Shown piece by piece: positions 1 through 9,044 of a stretch of DNA of 13,904 nucleotides. This DNA is from Ettlia oleoabundans. Its lineage: Eukaryota; Chlorophyta; Chlorophyceae; Chlamydomonadales. Position 1 is the first letter of the stretch. Every line of letters begins with the position of its first letter. Where the stretch lies: assembly GCA_019693395.1 (NCBI GenBank), contig JAAMXP010000012.1, positions 1 to 13,904 on the forward strand, written 5' to 3'. A model generated the notes under the pieces. That model ran no database searches, was not told the DNA's origin, and saw only the letters and a list, made by a program, of their open reading frames with translations. Position numbers and translations under genes: made by a program.

Positions 1-302
1 GGGATGGGGGGGCGCATGGGATGGGCTGGGGGCCCCTTAGCACCAGTGTGCTTGCCTGCCTGTGGTTGGGAGTGCCCGCCTGCTCGCGTCTGCAGAAAAG
101 AATTGGCAGCCGGTATTATTGCTGTTGACGGGTGTTGTGATGGTTTACAACGTGGCAGAGTGCACTGCCAGTGCTGCAGCAGCAGGCCTCCTACATCTTG
201 TGTGTGCATAGCATTGTGCGACACTCTGTGCTGTGCTGTGCTGTTCGGTGCGGTGCCACTCTAGGCTAATTGGTGTTTCTAGAAATCATGCCACGTGTGC
301 AG

Positions 303-461
303 GGCTTCAAGTTCGCGCTTGGTGACCGTCCGCAGCGCACCGCGCCACGTGGATGCGTGCCCCTCACTCCTGAGGAGCTGGCGGCACAGCGTGCACGGCG
401 GCAGCAGAGCGCGGTTGATGGCGATGCCGAGGCTTCCAAACTCCCCGGGCTGTTTGACTAG
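303..461 (+). CDS. possible terminal exon of an unrecognised gene
   Basis: An open frame from a TGCAG acceptor ending at 302 to TAG at 459-461 reads as a short hydrophilic C-terminus: it begins GFKFALGDRPQRTAP, contains LTPEELAAQRARRQQ and ends KLPGLFD. The composition looks coding (charged, Ala/Arg/Gln-rich helix). I do not recognise a family. An in-frame ATG at 288 means it could instead be a 57-residue small protein, or the exon could start after the CTAG at 282. Upstream, a stretch after the TGCAG at about 97 (frame reading KELAAGIIAVDG) could be another exon, but its phase does not join cleanly to this one. The rest of the gene would lie left of the window. Confidence 0.35.
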   Translation, partial: GFKFALGDRPQRTAPRGCVPLTPEELAAQRARRQQSAVDGDAEASKLPGLFD

Positions 462-1125
462 CTGGCCAATGCTTCTATCGACTCCCTCTATTCTTTGCCC
501 ATTGCTGCCATTTCACCTTTCGTGGCCATGCCTATTAGGCCTCACTGACTTGAGTCCGCTCATTAAGCCCAAGCGAGGTAAAACTTCTGTGATTGCGACA
601 AACAAGGTGTTGCTAACCAAGGCACAGCGTCTGACTAAAACGGGGGGCTTTGGAAGCATGCTACCGCCTTTACGTCTTAACTAGTCGGGCCTTGGGACCA
701 GAACTGCAGACCAACCCCCTTGCCTACTCCTGACCGTCAGTTAGGCTTACTAGAATGGCTTGGCAAGGCAGCAAGCGCAGGTTCTCAAGGTTGCCAGCAT
801 GCACAGCGTGTGTACAAAAAAAGTTAGAAGGAAGCGCAGATATGAAACTGACAGGTCTAGACAGCCACGTGAAGTTGAACTTGAAAATTAAGGTATCAAC
901 GTGGAAAGGAGGGGAATTGGAAGCAGGTATGAGGATGACCGCTTTGTATAGCATAGGACACAAGTCAAATTTGCAAGAGGCAAATGAAGGCTGGCAGCTT
1001 GCCAGCTGGGGTACTCCACAGATGATTGGTGCCTGTGCCTGATATATGCCTCAAATGAATGCAGGGCCCTTGAAAAGTTGCCTGCTGCTAAACGTCCAGG
1101 GCAGGTTGTCTGGCTTGCTAGTGGC
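462..1125. other. gene-free interval between convergent gene ends
   Basis: No family-like protein frame is visible on either strand. The longest frames (about 95 and 92 residues near 755-1166) show no recognisable motif and overlap each other antisense. The interval most likely holds the 3' untranslated regions of the possible + strand gene on the left and of the minus-strand gene ending at 1126. I found no convincing algal TGTAA polyadenylation signal here on either strand. Confidence 0.5.
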
Positions 1126-4100
1126 TCAAGCACGGCGGGGGCGTGCCGCCTTCTTTGCGTGGCCATTTGCCTGCGGCTGCACCGACTGCAGCAGTGCCTG
1201 GCTGAACGTGATCACAGGCACGGCTGGGGATGCTGCAGGGGCTGAAGCTGGTTCCGGCTCAGGGTCTGCTACTGGTGCTGAGGCCGCGACTACAGCAGGG
1301 CCAGGTGCCGTCGCCGTGGCCGGCGAAGGGGCAATTGGCGCTGCGGGTCCCACTGGCTTGTTGCTGGCGGGGGAAGAAAGCATGGCGGGCGGCATGGAGG
1401 TGCGGCTTGCCAGCGGCGAGGGGACCTCGATTGTGCTGGCAGAGATCATGGCGGCAATCTGCGGCAAGCGAGGGCAGTGCATGGCAAAAGTATGTGATGA
1501 CCTGAGATAAAGTGAGATAATTTAATCCCTGGTTGCACAGGGAGTTGGTGTGCTAGCATGCACAGCATGAAACACAGCACACCGTGGGATAATCAATGTC
1601 GCGGCATGGGCTGCACACTATGTTGTTGCCAAATCAAGTGGCAAAGCCGCTGATGCTCCGTTTGACTTATGCTTGACGGCAGACGAAAGCAGCAGCAGTA
1701 GGATCGGGGCAAAAGCAGGGGTGACCGGCTTGCCTGCGCATCCTTCTTCATGTTCTCAGCCTCAAGCGCCGCCAGCCGTGCTGCCAGTGCATTCACATCA
1801 CTGCCAGGCGCCGGCCCAGCTCCCACAGAAGGCGGGCGCTCCGTCGCAGGTGCTGCGGTGGTAGCCGCTGCCCCTGGCTCGGCGAAAGCAGGGGGCGCAG
1901 CAGCTGCTGGCTGTGGCACATAGCTTCCATTCTTGATGCTGTCCAACACTGCCTGCGCCTCTGCGGCCTTAGCCTCGACAGTCGACAGATATTCCGGTGG
2001 AGGCGGCAAGAAATTGGGCAGGCGCAGCATGAGCGGCAGGCGCTCGCGGTAGGCAGAAACAGCAGCCTGTGCGGCGCCCGCAGTGCAGTCTGCTGCAGCC
2101 AGCACCTCCTGCAGCAGGGCAATTTTAAGCAGCCGGGTCAGCAAAGTTGCAGCTGACTTGCCTTTGCTGCCAGGGACATGCAGCATGCGACGGCCGCATT
2201 TGACGGCCGTGGCATCATGCCCAGCAGCTCGCCCGGCGCAACACGTGAAGCAGCAAGTCCTACCCAACCAGCGCGGGGCAGTGGGGACAGCCCTGGCACT
2301 AGCCAATGGATGCAGCAGCGCAGGCTGCAAGACAGGGAGAAATAGAGCAGCGGCAGCCCTCCCGGTATGCCGCACCTTGACGTTGTTCTCTGCCGTGGTG
2401 CGCTGCTGCTTGAAGGTTTTGGGGTCTCCCAGGCCCAGCTTGGCAGCCTGCTCGCCCTGCTTGATGGCCTGCAGGCAGCGGGACCGCCAGGCAATGGGTT
2501 GAATGAGTAGGAGGGGAGATGAAAGGCGACACCTTGCCAGGCATACCCTGGCAGGCTGCTGGCTGGGTGCTGTTCTACTGAGGCAGGGCTGGTGCGGTTA
2601 GACATATCAACAACTGCACATACAAGGATGTCCCAACACAATGTTCCATGTATCACAGCCTCTGCCGGACGACATTTTATTATGACAGACCACCATTAGC
2701 AGCCCCATGAACCAGCGCCCACCGCCGCCTACCTTGTCCAGTCGCTCCCTGAAGAACCTCGCCTTGGCCCCCAGATCGTGCAGCTGCCCCAGGCTGAGCT
2801 CCACCACCTGCTGCATGGCCCCCAGCAGCTTCACAGGCACCTCAGCAGCCACAACCTGCAGGCCGTGGGGTACAATGCATTGCAGCGTCGAGGCAGGTGG
2901 GGACGGGAGCGGTGCAGCAGCAGCCAGGTTAGCACGGATTGCTAGGCGAAATGGTTGGGCTCTGAGTAAGCATGCAGTCACGGGCTGGGTAAATTGGAAG
3001 TCAGATGGGGCTGGTGCAGCCGGGAATCCCATAGATGCAGAAGCATGGTGTTGGCCCACCAAGCAGGTAGATATGCAGTCAGCCTTGCCTGCTGGCTGAG
3101 AGCCGCAGCGTCCACTGCCAGCCCGGCGCTGCCGTTTGCAGGCTGGGTCCCTGCGCCCCCACTGCCCAATGCCCCTGCCAGCCCATCCAGAGCTCCCATC
3201 CCACCCTGCACAGCCGCTGCAATTTGTGCAGGGCTGGCACCGCTGTCCTGCTTGCCGCTGCGGATCGACTCCAGCCGGTGCTGGTGGTGTTGAGCGGCAG
3301 CCAAGCGCCGCACGCGCAGCTCCCCTGCCTCGATTTTCAGGGCTGCCAACTCAGCTTCCAGGTAGGCGATGCGCCCCTCAACCTCAGAGAGCCGCCCCTG
3401 CACAGGCCAGGCAAGAAGGGCTGGTGTACGACCACACTGGCTGGATGCTTGGACAGCCAGACGGAAACTGCCAGTGCAAGAGGACAGACTATCAGCGCCA
3501 ACGGCGGCAAGACAGCTGGTGCATGCATAACGCACAGTTCGCTGTCTGCCTAGGCATGTACAGTCAACTGCATGGCATGCCGCGCGATGGCTGGTAGCTG
3601 ACGCACATGACCCTACGCTGCTTACCGCCAGCGCAGCATCTTCCTTCCTGTGGCTTGCCTCTGCCTCTGCAACCTGTTCCGCCGGGCTCAGCTGCGGCTT
3701 GGGTGGCGCTTGCACCTCCTGCACGTGTAGGACAGAAAGAGGCAGCTCAGCAGGTGGTGCTCAATGGGCACAACGCTGCCCATGGCCCAGCTAATCGCAA
3801 GCTGGTTGCGATGGATTCCATCGTGCCAATAAAGCTAACGAACTCCACGGCAGGCCCAGGCGGGAAGCCAGACAGCACCCTGCAACAAGGTGGCCATGAT
3901 TTCCCAACGCACCTGCAAGCGAGATGCCAGAGCAGCTCGGAGCTCCCCAAGTGGCTTGAGAGTGGCTGCCACCTCGGGTGCCTGTGCAGCTGCTGCGGGC
4001 CCAGCTGGGCGCAGCACATCCAGCTGTGCGCACAGCAGCTCCAGGATGGAGGCGTACGTCTTGCAGAACTCCTTGGATTGGGTGGTGCCAACCAGCCGTG

Positions 4101-5154
4101 CTTCATGCCTGCCCAGCTCCCCTCCCAACCGCGCCAGCTTAGCGGCAGGTGGCTCTGCCGCCTTAACAGCGGGAGGCTTGGGCACGCCGCGGCGCACAAG
4201 CTCCAGCGCTGCAACCGCAGCACGCTTTGCAGCAGGGGTGGGTGCCAGCTGGTCAGTGGCGCACACCTGCCCCAGGCTGACCACTGCATTCGCAAAGGCC
4301 TGAATCAAGGCGGGGGGTGCGGTGGGGTGTGCCACCACTGCCAGGAGCTGTGCGAGCGCAGGCACATCATCCACTGTAGCACCACGTTCCAAGCAACCCT
4401 CGACCAAAAGATCTAGCGCGCGGGACTCCAGCAGCACCTGCACAGAGCCAAATGTGAGTGGTAGGTGTCTGCAGTCAGCACCAGGGAGGCAACAACAGGG
4501 TGGCAGCAGATGGGCATTGTACCAGGAAATGATGAGTGCTTGATGGCAGAAGTGCAAGATCCTACTTGCAGCAGTCACATCCAGCAGCGGCCTTTTGCCA
4601 AAATGCGCGGACGCGGAACAGCACTCCGCAGAGGTTTCGCACGCCAGGCAGCTGGGTGCTGACGGCCGCACCTGCTTGAAGTCAACTAGCTGGCTGCCAT
4701 CAGTGTACAGCGCATCACCATGCAAGATCTGCAGAAATGATGGGCGAATTCGAACATATCAGCATCCAATGGGCTGTCAATCAGCAGTCAGGGCAAGAAG
4801 CAGCCAGCTGCACCCTAGAGCCTGTTGCCGCCCGCTGCTGCCCACCTGGTTGGTCCACTGCTCTGCCAGTGCGCCCCACTCGCCCGTGCCCGCTGCAACA
4901 GTGGACGCCTCCAGCGCCTGAGCCGCATCCTTGGCCGTCTGAACCTTCGGCGGTTGGGTTGCTGCCGGCGCCGTGACCGGTGCCGGGGCGATCGGGACAG
5001 CCGACTGCTGCGATCCCTGGTTGATTGCTGCCTCTGTCGCTGCTGACGTTTGCGCGCTCTTCTTCTTGCTCTTCTTTTTGGACTTGCTGCTGGAGACGGT
5101 CGCGTGCGCGCCACCACCCGCCAACAAGTCAAAGGCGTTCCGGACCGAGGCCAT
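1126..5154 (-). CDS. uncharacterised 738-residue coiled-coil, Ala/Pro-rich protein (9 exons)
   Basis: Exons on the minus strand: 5154-4846, 4728-4672, 4437-3913, 3718-3626, 3397-3089, 2855-2733, 2468-2376, 2108-1734, 1458-1126 (TGA). They sum to 2217 nt with every junction in phase 0. The start is ATG 5154, with A at -3 and G at +4. The N-terminus begins MASVRNAFDLLAGGG, followed by a lysine tract (KSKKKSKKKS, about residues 23-32) and an Ala/Pro/Gln linker. Residues about 123-297 are predicted helical and contain SKEFCKTYASILELLCAQLDVL. Residues 329-378 form a heptad-like coiled coil (LSEVEGRIAYLEAELAALK), and a second coiled coil lies near 606-628. The last about 110 residues are Ala/Pro-rich with a basic end (NGHAKKAARPRRA). 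Introns 5 and 8 use GC donors. I do not recognise the family; a scaffold or vesicle/cytoskeleton adaptor is only a guess. Exon 9 is the least certain. Confidence 0.72.
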
Positions 5155-5404
5155 GATGATTGCTTGGATCTTATGGGTCGATTGCGAGCATGCCCAGCTC
5201 CGAGCGGACGGTAACGTGTGGGAGACACATGGAGGTACAGGGCAGCAGTACGCTGCCCCGCCCCCCGCCGCCCAATCGCAAACGTCGTTAGCTAGTTCAC
5301 AGCTTGCGACGGCAGCCATGATCTTATGATATGACTAATGCATACAAGGTTGAAATGGCTCGAGCTGCAAGTGGGGTTGTCAACAAAATGAATGAGGAGC
5401 GCAC
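5155..5404. promoter_or_regulatory. upstream region of the 738-residue protein gene and 3' region of the mitochondrial protein gene
   Basis: This 250-bp gap separates two minus-strand genes in tandem. It must hold the 3' end of the gene stopping at 5405 and the promoter of the gene starting at 5154. A C-rich block (about 5253-5273) runs into a CCAAT at 5272-5276 on the + strand. No TATA box or TGTAA/TTACA signal stands out. The regulatory reading is inference from position only. Confidence 0.35.
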
Positions 5405-5949
5405 TCAGGCATCGGGCACCCGGGCCGGCTCATGTTGTCTGCGGCTCATCTCTTCTGCTGCGGTCCGCGCCTTCCGCTCCTCATACATCATATCATACAG
5501 CCATACCGTGGCAGCAGCTCCAATCACGAAGATGAGGAGGTTGCCCCGAGTGAGCGCCTGCAGACAAAGGCCGGGTACAGCAGGAGTGGGCGGAGGTGGG
5601 AGGCAGGAGTATTGTTGGGGCCTGGCAGTTGACAAGTGGCAAGTGGCTGAAACAGCCATGGAACATGTCACCTACTTTTTACATATATAAAGCAGACCAA
5701 GGTGAAAATCAATCAGGGAAGCACCCCTGCATTACTGGCCATGCTGCCCCGCAGCTCTGGCGCCGACTGCAGCGGGCGGTTGCCCCCTGCCTTAGCTGCA
5801 GCACCCACCACTCCTCCGGGCAGCTTCACAACCTCCTGATCTTCCGCTTTCCGTTGGCCCTCTGTAGACGTAGAGGCAGCCAGGCGCTGTCGGAAGCTTG
5901 CAGCAGCAGACCTTGGCAACGCAGAGGCAGCCTTGGCAAGTAACCTCAT
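5405..5949 (-). CDS. small single-membrane-segment protein, probably mitochondrial (2 exons, 125 aa)
   Basis: Exon 1 is 5949-5725 and exon 2 is 5557-5405 (TGA); the 167-bp intron has a GTGCTT donor and a GTCTGCAG acceptor, phase 0. The N-terminus (MRLLAKAASALPRSAAASFR) is rich in Arg, Ala and Ser with no acidic residue for about 29 residues, as expected for a mitochondrial presequence. A polar linker follows. Exon 2 carries one hydrophobic segment (residues about 80-97, LLIFVIGAAATVWLYDMM) and a charged tail with EERKARTAAEEMSRR. This is the layout of small inner-membrane subunits or assembly factors of respiratory complexes, but I cannot assign a family. It is divergent from the SCO-like gene, with 166 bp between the start codons. 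The weak GTGCTT donor is the softest part of the model; an alternative donor would change only the linker. Confidence 0.62.
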
Positions 5950-6115
5950 ATGACTGAGCTGTGGATGCCACGAGGTGAGCCAGTGAAACCTCTATGAGCT
6001 TGAAGCCCTTCTTTCCAACAGAGGACATGTAGGCACCGAGGTACCCCATCAACTACGCATAGACTTCGCATTCACCCAGCAGCCTTGACTAGCTAGCCTA
6101 ACGAGCAATCCAGCT
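5950..6115. promoter_or_regulatory. 166-bp divergent promoter region (mitochondrial protein gene / SCO-like gene)
   Basis: The start codons at 5949 (-) and 6116 (+) face away from each other across only 166 bp, so both promoters and 5' leaders must share or overlap this DNA unless an upstream noncoding exon exists. No TATA box is evident. The minus strand has several ATGs here (for example around 6046-6052) in a frame that overlaps the 5949 gene in another phase; these would be upstream ATGs if the leader extends that far. The shared-promoter reading is inferred from spacing. Confidence 0.45.
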
Positions 6116-8490
6116 ATGTCTTGTGCCAGCAGGAGTGTGGCCAGCCTGTGCCGCAGGGCAGCCACGGCCCTGGCTCAGCGCCCTGTTGGCCCTCTGCCAG
6201 CTGCTGCAGCCCCAGCGGTGAGCTTGTTAGCCGATGGGTGGGCCGTCCAAGGCTGGGCGCTGGCTGAGGGTTGGGTTTGTAACAACCTTGATCCAACCAA
6301 GGGCTGCGGCAGGCCACCCTGTGCTAGCAAGACCTGGGTGCATCCTGCCATTGCATCAGGTGTTTTAACAGTCAATGTTTTATCGCTTGTCGGGTCACCC
6401 TTGCGCACACACTGCAGACTTTTCAACGCTAGGCTCCATGCCCTTCAATGCTGCAGGCGCACCGCACTGTCATAACGACGACAGCAGCCGCCGCCGGCGC
6501 CGCAGCCAGTGGCACGATGATGAGGGTAATGGGAGTGGAGGTTCCTTACTCGTATGTGATAGGCACAGGTGAATGGCAATCAAAGCTGTGTGCCTTTTGC
6601 ATACAAAAGTCAGCCTATCCATGCCTTTCGGCCAACCACACTTGTCTTTGGCCTGCTTGCCGCGTGCTACCCATTGTGGCGCAAGCCAGCACAACCGAGG
6701 GCGGTCCCATCTGGCACAAGCTTGACAGGCACTGCACATACGTGCCTGCACGCTACCTGCACTCCTGAGCAAAGCAAACAACATGGCGCTTTTCCTCTCT
6801 TCCGTTTTGCAGCCCTGGTCACCGGCATAGCTGCCTACACTTACGAGACGTGGTCCCTGGCAAAGGAGGGAGGAAAGCCCATAGAGCAGGAGATCACCCG
6901 CCACCCAGACATCAAGTCCCTCAAGTGCTCCCCATTCCCTTAGCAGCCACATGCTGCTGTGCGATCTGTGTTTCCCTGTGCGCGGTTAGCATGCATCTAT
7001 CATGTCATGCTGGCCTTCAAGCCCAACCGTAAACACCCGCACACCCACCTCCCCTTTCCAAGCAACTACTTTGCGTTGACGGCATTGCATTCTGTCTCCT
7101 GTGCCCGCGAGGTTTGCAGGATGACGGACCACACCGGTCAGCCCTTCACCGCTCAGCAGCTGCTGGGCAAGTGGGCTCTGCTGGACTTTGGATCTCTGGA
7201 CCAGCCCACAGACGTCAAAACCCTCAACGCCATATGCAGGTGGGTGGTGCTGATAGCAAGCATCCTACATGACTGGCGCCAGTGCGACGTGAAATTTTTT
7301 CAGCAAACACAGCTGATCAGCGAGCATCACAGCGGTGCTGGGTTGGTAAGGTTTGCAAACCCTGGTGGCGGCCACTATCTAGCCAACAGCACTGTCCTGA
7401 ACAGCAAGCTTCAGCTTGCACAAACCACACACTCCACCACATGCAACCCATTCCTGCACTGCTCCTGTGCAGGGCATCGGAGGCTGCTCAGCAGCGCACG
7501 GGCGTGGCTGTCACCCCCGTATACATCAGCCTTAACCCTCGCTCTGACAGGGTGGACGATCTCAAGAGAGTGGTGGGGGCGGCAGGGCACCCCCGCCTTG
7601 TAGCGCTGACTGGCGATGCTGACGGGGTGGGTTGCTGTTGCTGGAGGCATCACTGCTGCTGCCGCTGCCACACTCGCCTGCATCTGCTTTTCATATCAAG
7701 GCGGGCACTAAAAACACAGCGCGGGAACCTCAGCAGTGCTTAGCCTGCTAGCAGCTCCGTCGAGGCCGAGTTTGAAAGTGGTTGCTGAACTGTGTGCGCT
7801 GCATCGGCCAGGTTGCCATCCACACGCAAACCTCAATGGGAGGGTACTATTGCCCCTGCACCCCCTTCTTCTGAACCACCCCCCCACCCCCCCGCCCTGC
7901 TGGCATATTCGGCCACAGGTGCTTGAGTGTGCAAACAAGTTCAAGAGCCTGCAGAAGGCGGCGATACTATCCAGCACCAAGGGCGATGAGCAATATAAGG
8001 TGCGGTACAGTACTGCAGGGGCACGGTACAGCAGCACAAGGAGAAGGGTGCACTGAGGCAGCATGCCTGCCACCTGCTGCGCCCATGTGTCCTTATATTG
8101 CATAACTGTATTGGCTATCGTACTGCCCACCATCCTGTACTGCAGCGAGGGGACACCGCTATGGACGAGTCGTTTGTGAGCTCATTTGGTGAGCCAGCTC
8201 CCATCTCCCGCTCCATTGCAAACCTCACTTCGGCAGAGCAAAAGGATTCCCGCTGTAGGGCTGTGCTTTCCGCGTGCCTTCCTTGCAAGGAATACAATCG
8301 CTCCCTGTCTGTGCACACTCAATCTCCCTGCAAATGCTTTGCTTATAATCCCCACCCTTGCAACCATCCGTTGCGCACCCCTCCTGCAGTCTACCTGGTT
8401 GCACCCAACGGCGAGTTCACCAAGCTCTGGCCCAAGGAGGTGCCCCTGCCACTGCTGTCGGACGCAGTGTGCAGGGCGGTCAAGGAGTGA
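6116..8490 (+). CDS. SCO1: SCO1/SenC-family protein lacking the copper ligands, HCC2-like (8 exons, 274 aa)
   Basis: Exons: 6116-6217, 6457-6568, 6813-6924, 7120-7239, 7473-7626, 7919-7999, 8146-8188, 8390-8490 (TGA). They sum to 825 nt and every phase matches. Residues 1-60 are Arg/Ala/Ser-rich (mitochondrial presequence). Residues about 64-82 form one membrane segment. The thioredoxin-fold SCO domain starts at MTDHTGQPFTAQQLLGKW (110-127), continues through TPVYISLNPRSD and LVALTGDADGV, and ends with VYLVAPNGEF (242-251). Canonical SCO proteins insert copper into the Cu-A site of cytochrome c oxidase using CxxxC and a later His. Here the motif position reads FGSLDQPTDV (132-141) and the His region reads MDESFVSSFVYL (233-244), so both cysteines and the His are missing. 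Plants have such a paralogue (Arabidopsis HCC2), so a redox, regulatory or assembly role is more likely than copper delivery. Exon 3 uses a weak GTGCTC donor, and exon 7 has two possible donors. Confidence 0.88.
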
Positions 8491-8793
8491 GCCACATCTT
8501 GCATCACATGAGGACTTCCTCTCATCCCTACTAGTCTGGTGGCCCAGCCCAGGCATTGTGCCCTCGTCCCAACTCAGTTTCTCGTGCTAGGCTGTCGTAA
8601 GCAGCTGCAATCAGGACTTCACTTGATAGTCAAGTTTTGGCTCTGCAACCGTCTACTTGTTTTCAGCGTCAACACCTTCTGACACGAATGCGTTGTGTTG
8701 TGTAGTGCTCAGCTTCTGATGCCGTTGATGACCCGGTTCTGCTGGCAATTCAAGTCATGCCCCCACCCAAAATTTTCTCTCCAGTTGGTGCTT

Positions 8794-8798
8794 TTACA
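8794..8798 (-). terminator. candidate TGTAA polyadenylation signal of the AlkD-like gene
   Basis: TTACA on the + strand reads TGTAA on the minus strand, about 250 nt after the TGA at 9045. TGTAA is the usual green algal polyadenylation signal. It is a 5-mer, so chance occurrence is possible. Confidence 0.4.
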
Positions 8799-8886
8799 TG
8801 CTTAATTCTTGGCTGCTGGCTCCTTTTTCAGCCATCCAGCTCTTTGAACCGCATGATCAATCACGTCGTGGTGGCTCTGCCTTCTG

Positions 8887-8891
8887 TGTAA
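8887..8891 (+). terminator. candidate TGTAA polyadenylation signal of the SCO-like gene
   Basis: This is the first TGTAA on the + strand after the SCO-like stop codon, about 400 nt downstream. Cleavage would be expected some 10-20 nt further on, which puts the transcript end inside the 3' region of the opposing gene. Confidence 0.4.
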
Positions 8892-9044
8892 TCATCAATT
8901 TCAAATTGCTCTGCAACAGCAACGTGCCAGTGTGGCACCATTTCATGGCAAAGAAATGCCCGATCTGCCGCCTAACGGCATTTTCATCGTACATGTACAT
9001 TTTGAACGGCATTCCAGCTTGAGCCCTCGACCATGTCTCAACCA

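Larger units (their letters stand above)
8491..9044. other. convergent 3' region, no gene
   Basis: This stretch of about 550 bp lies between the stop codons of the SCO-like gene (+) and the AlkD-like gene (-). It is more A/T-rich than its surroundings and holds no family-like reading frame. It carries one candidate algal polyadenylation signal for each strand (+ 8887-8891 and - 8798-8794), so it is read as overlapping 3' untranslated regions. A short palindrome GTACATGTAC sits near 8990-8999. Confidence 0.6.

Noticed and set aside
295..684. + strand open frame of 129 residues overlapping the possible terminal exon
   Set aside because: The other frame (303-461) has a more protein-like charged composition and a natural ending. 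This one is Leu/Ser/Pro-rich and runs into apparent 3' sequence.
755..1042. + strand open frame of 95 residues
   Set aside because: There is no family-like pattern, no splice support, and an overlapping open frame on the other strand of similar quality.
1046..1510. + strand open frame rich in Ala/Gly (154 residues)
   Set aside because: It is the complement of the Ala/Pro-rich last exon of the minus-strand gene. The minus-strand frame joins in phase to an upstream exon and ends in a basic C-terminus, so that strand was preferred.
3607..4416. Long + strand open frame (269 residues)
   Set aside because: It lies antisense to exons 3-4 of the minus-strand gene. Its composition (runs of Gln, Cys, His, Leu) is that expected from reading CTG/CAG-rich coding DNA backwards, and no motif is visible.
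5792..6052. Minus-strand open frame across the divergent intergenic region
   Set aside because: It overlaps exon 1 of the 125-residue protein gene in another frame and becomes Cys-rich and random-looking. It was treated as chance or upstream-ATG sequence.
6941..6943. TAG as the stop of a separate small mitochondrial gene (6116-6943)
   Set aside because: Splicing at 6924 to 7120 joins the same frame to the SCO domain, and the total coding length closes exactly at 8490. Presequence, membrane segment and SCO domain in that order is the normal SCO1 architecture.
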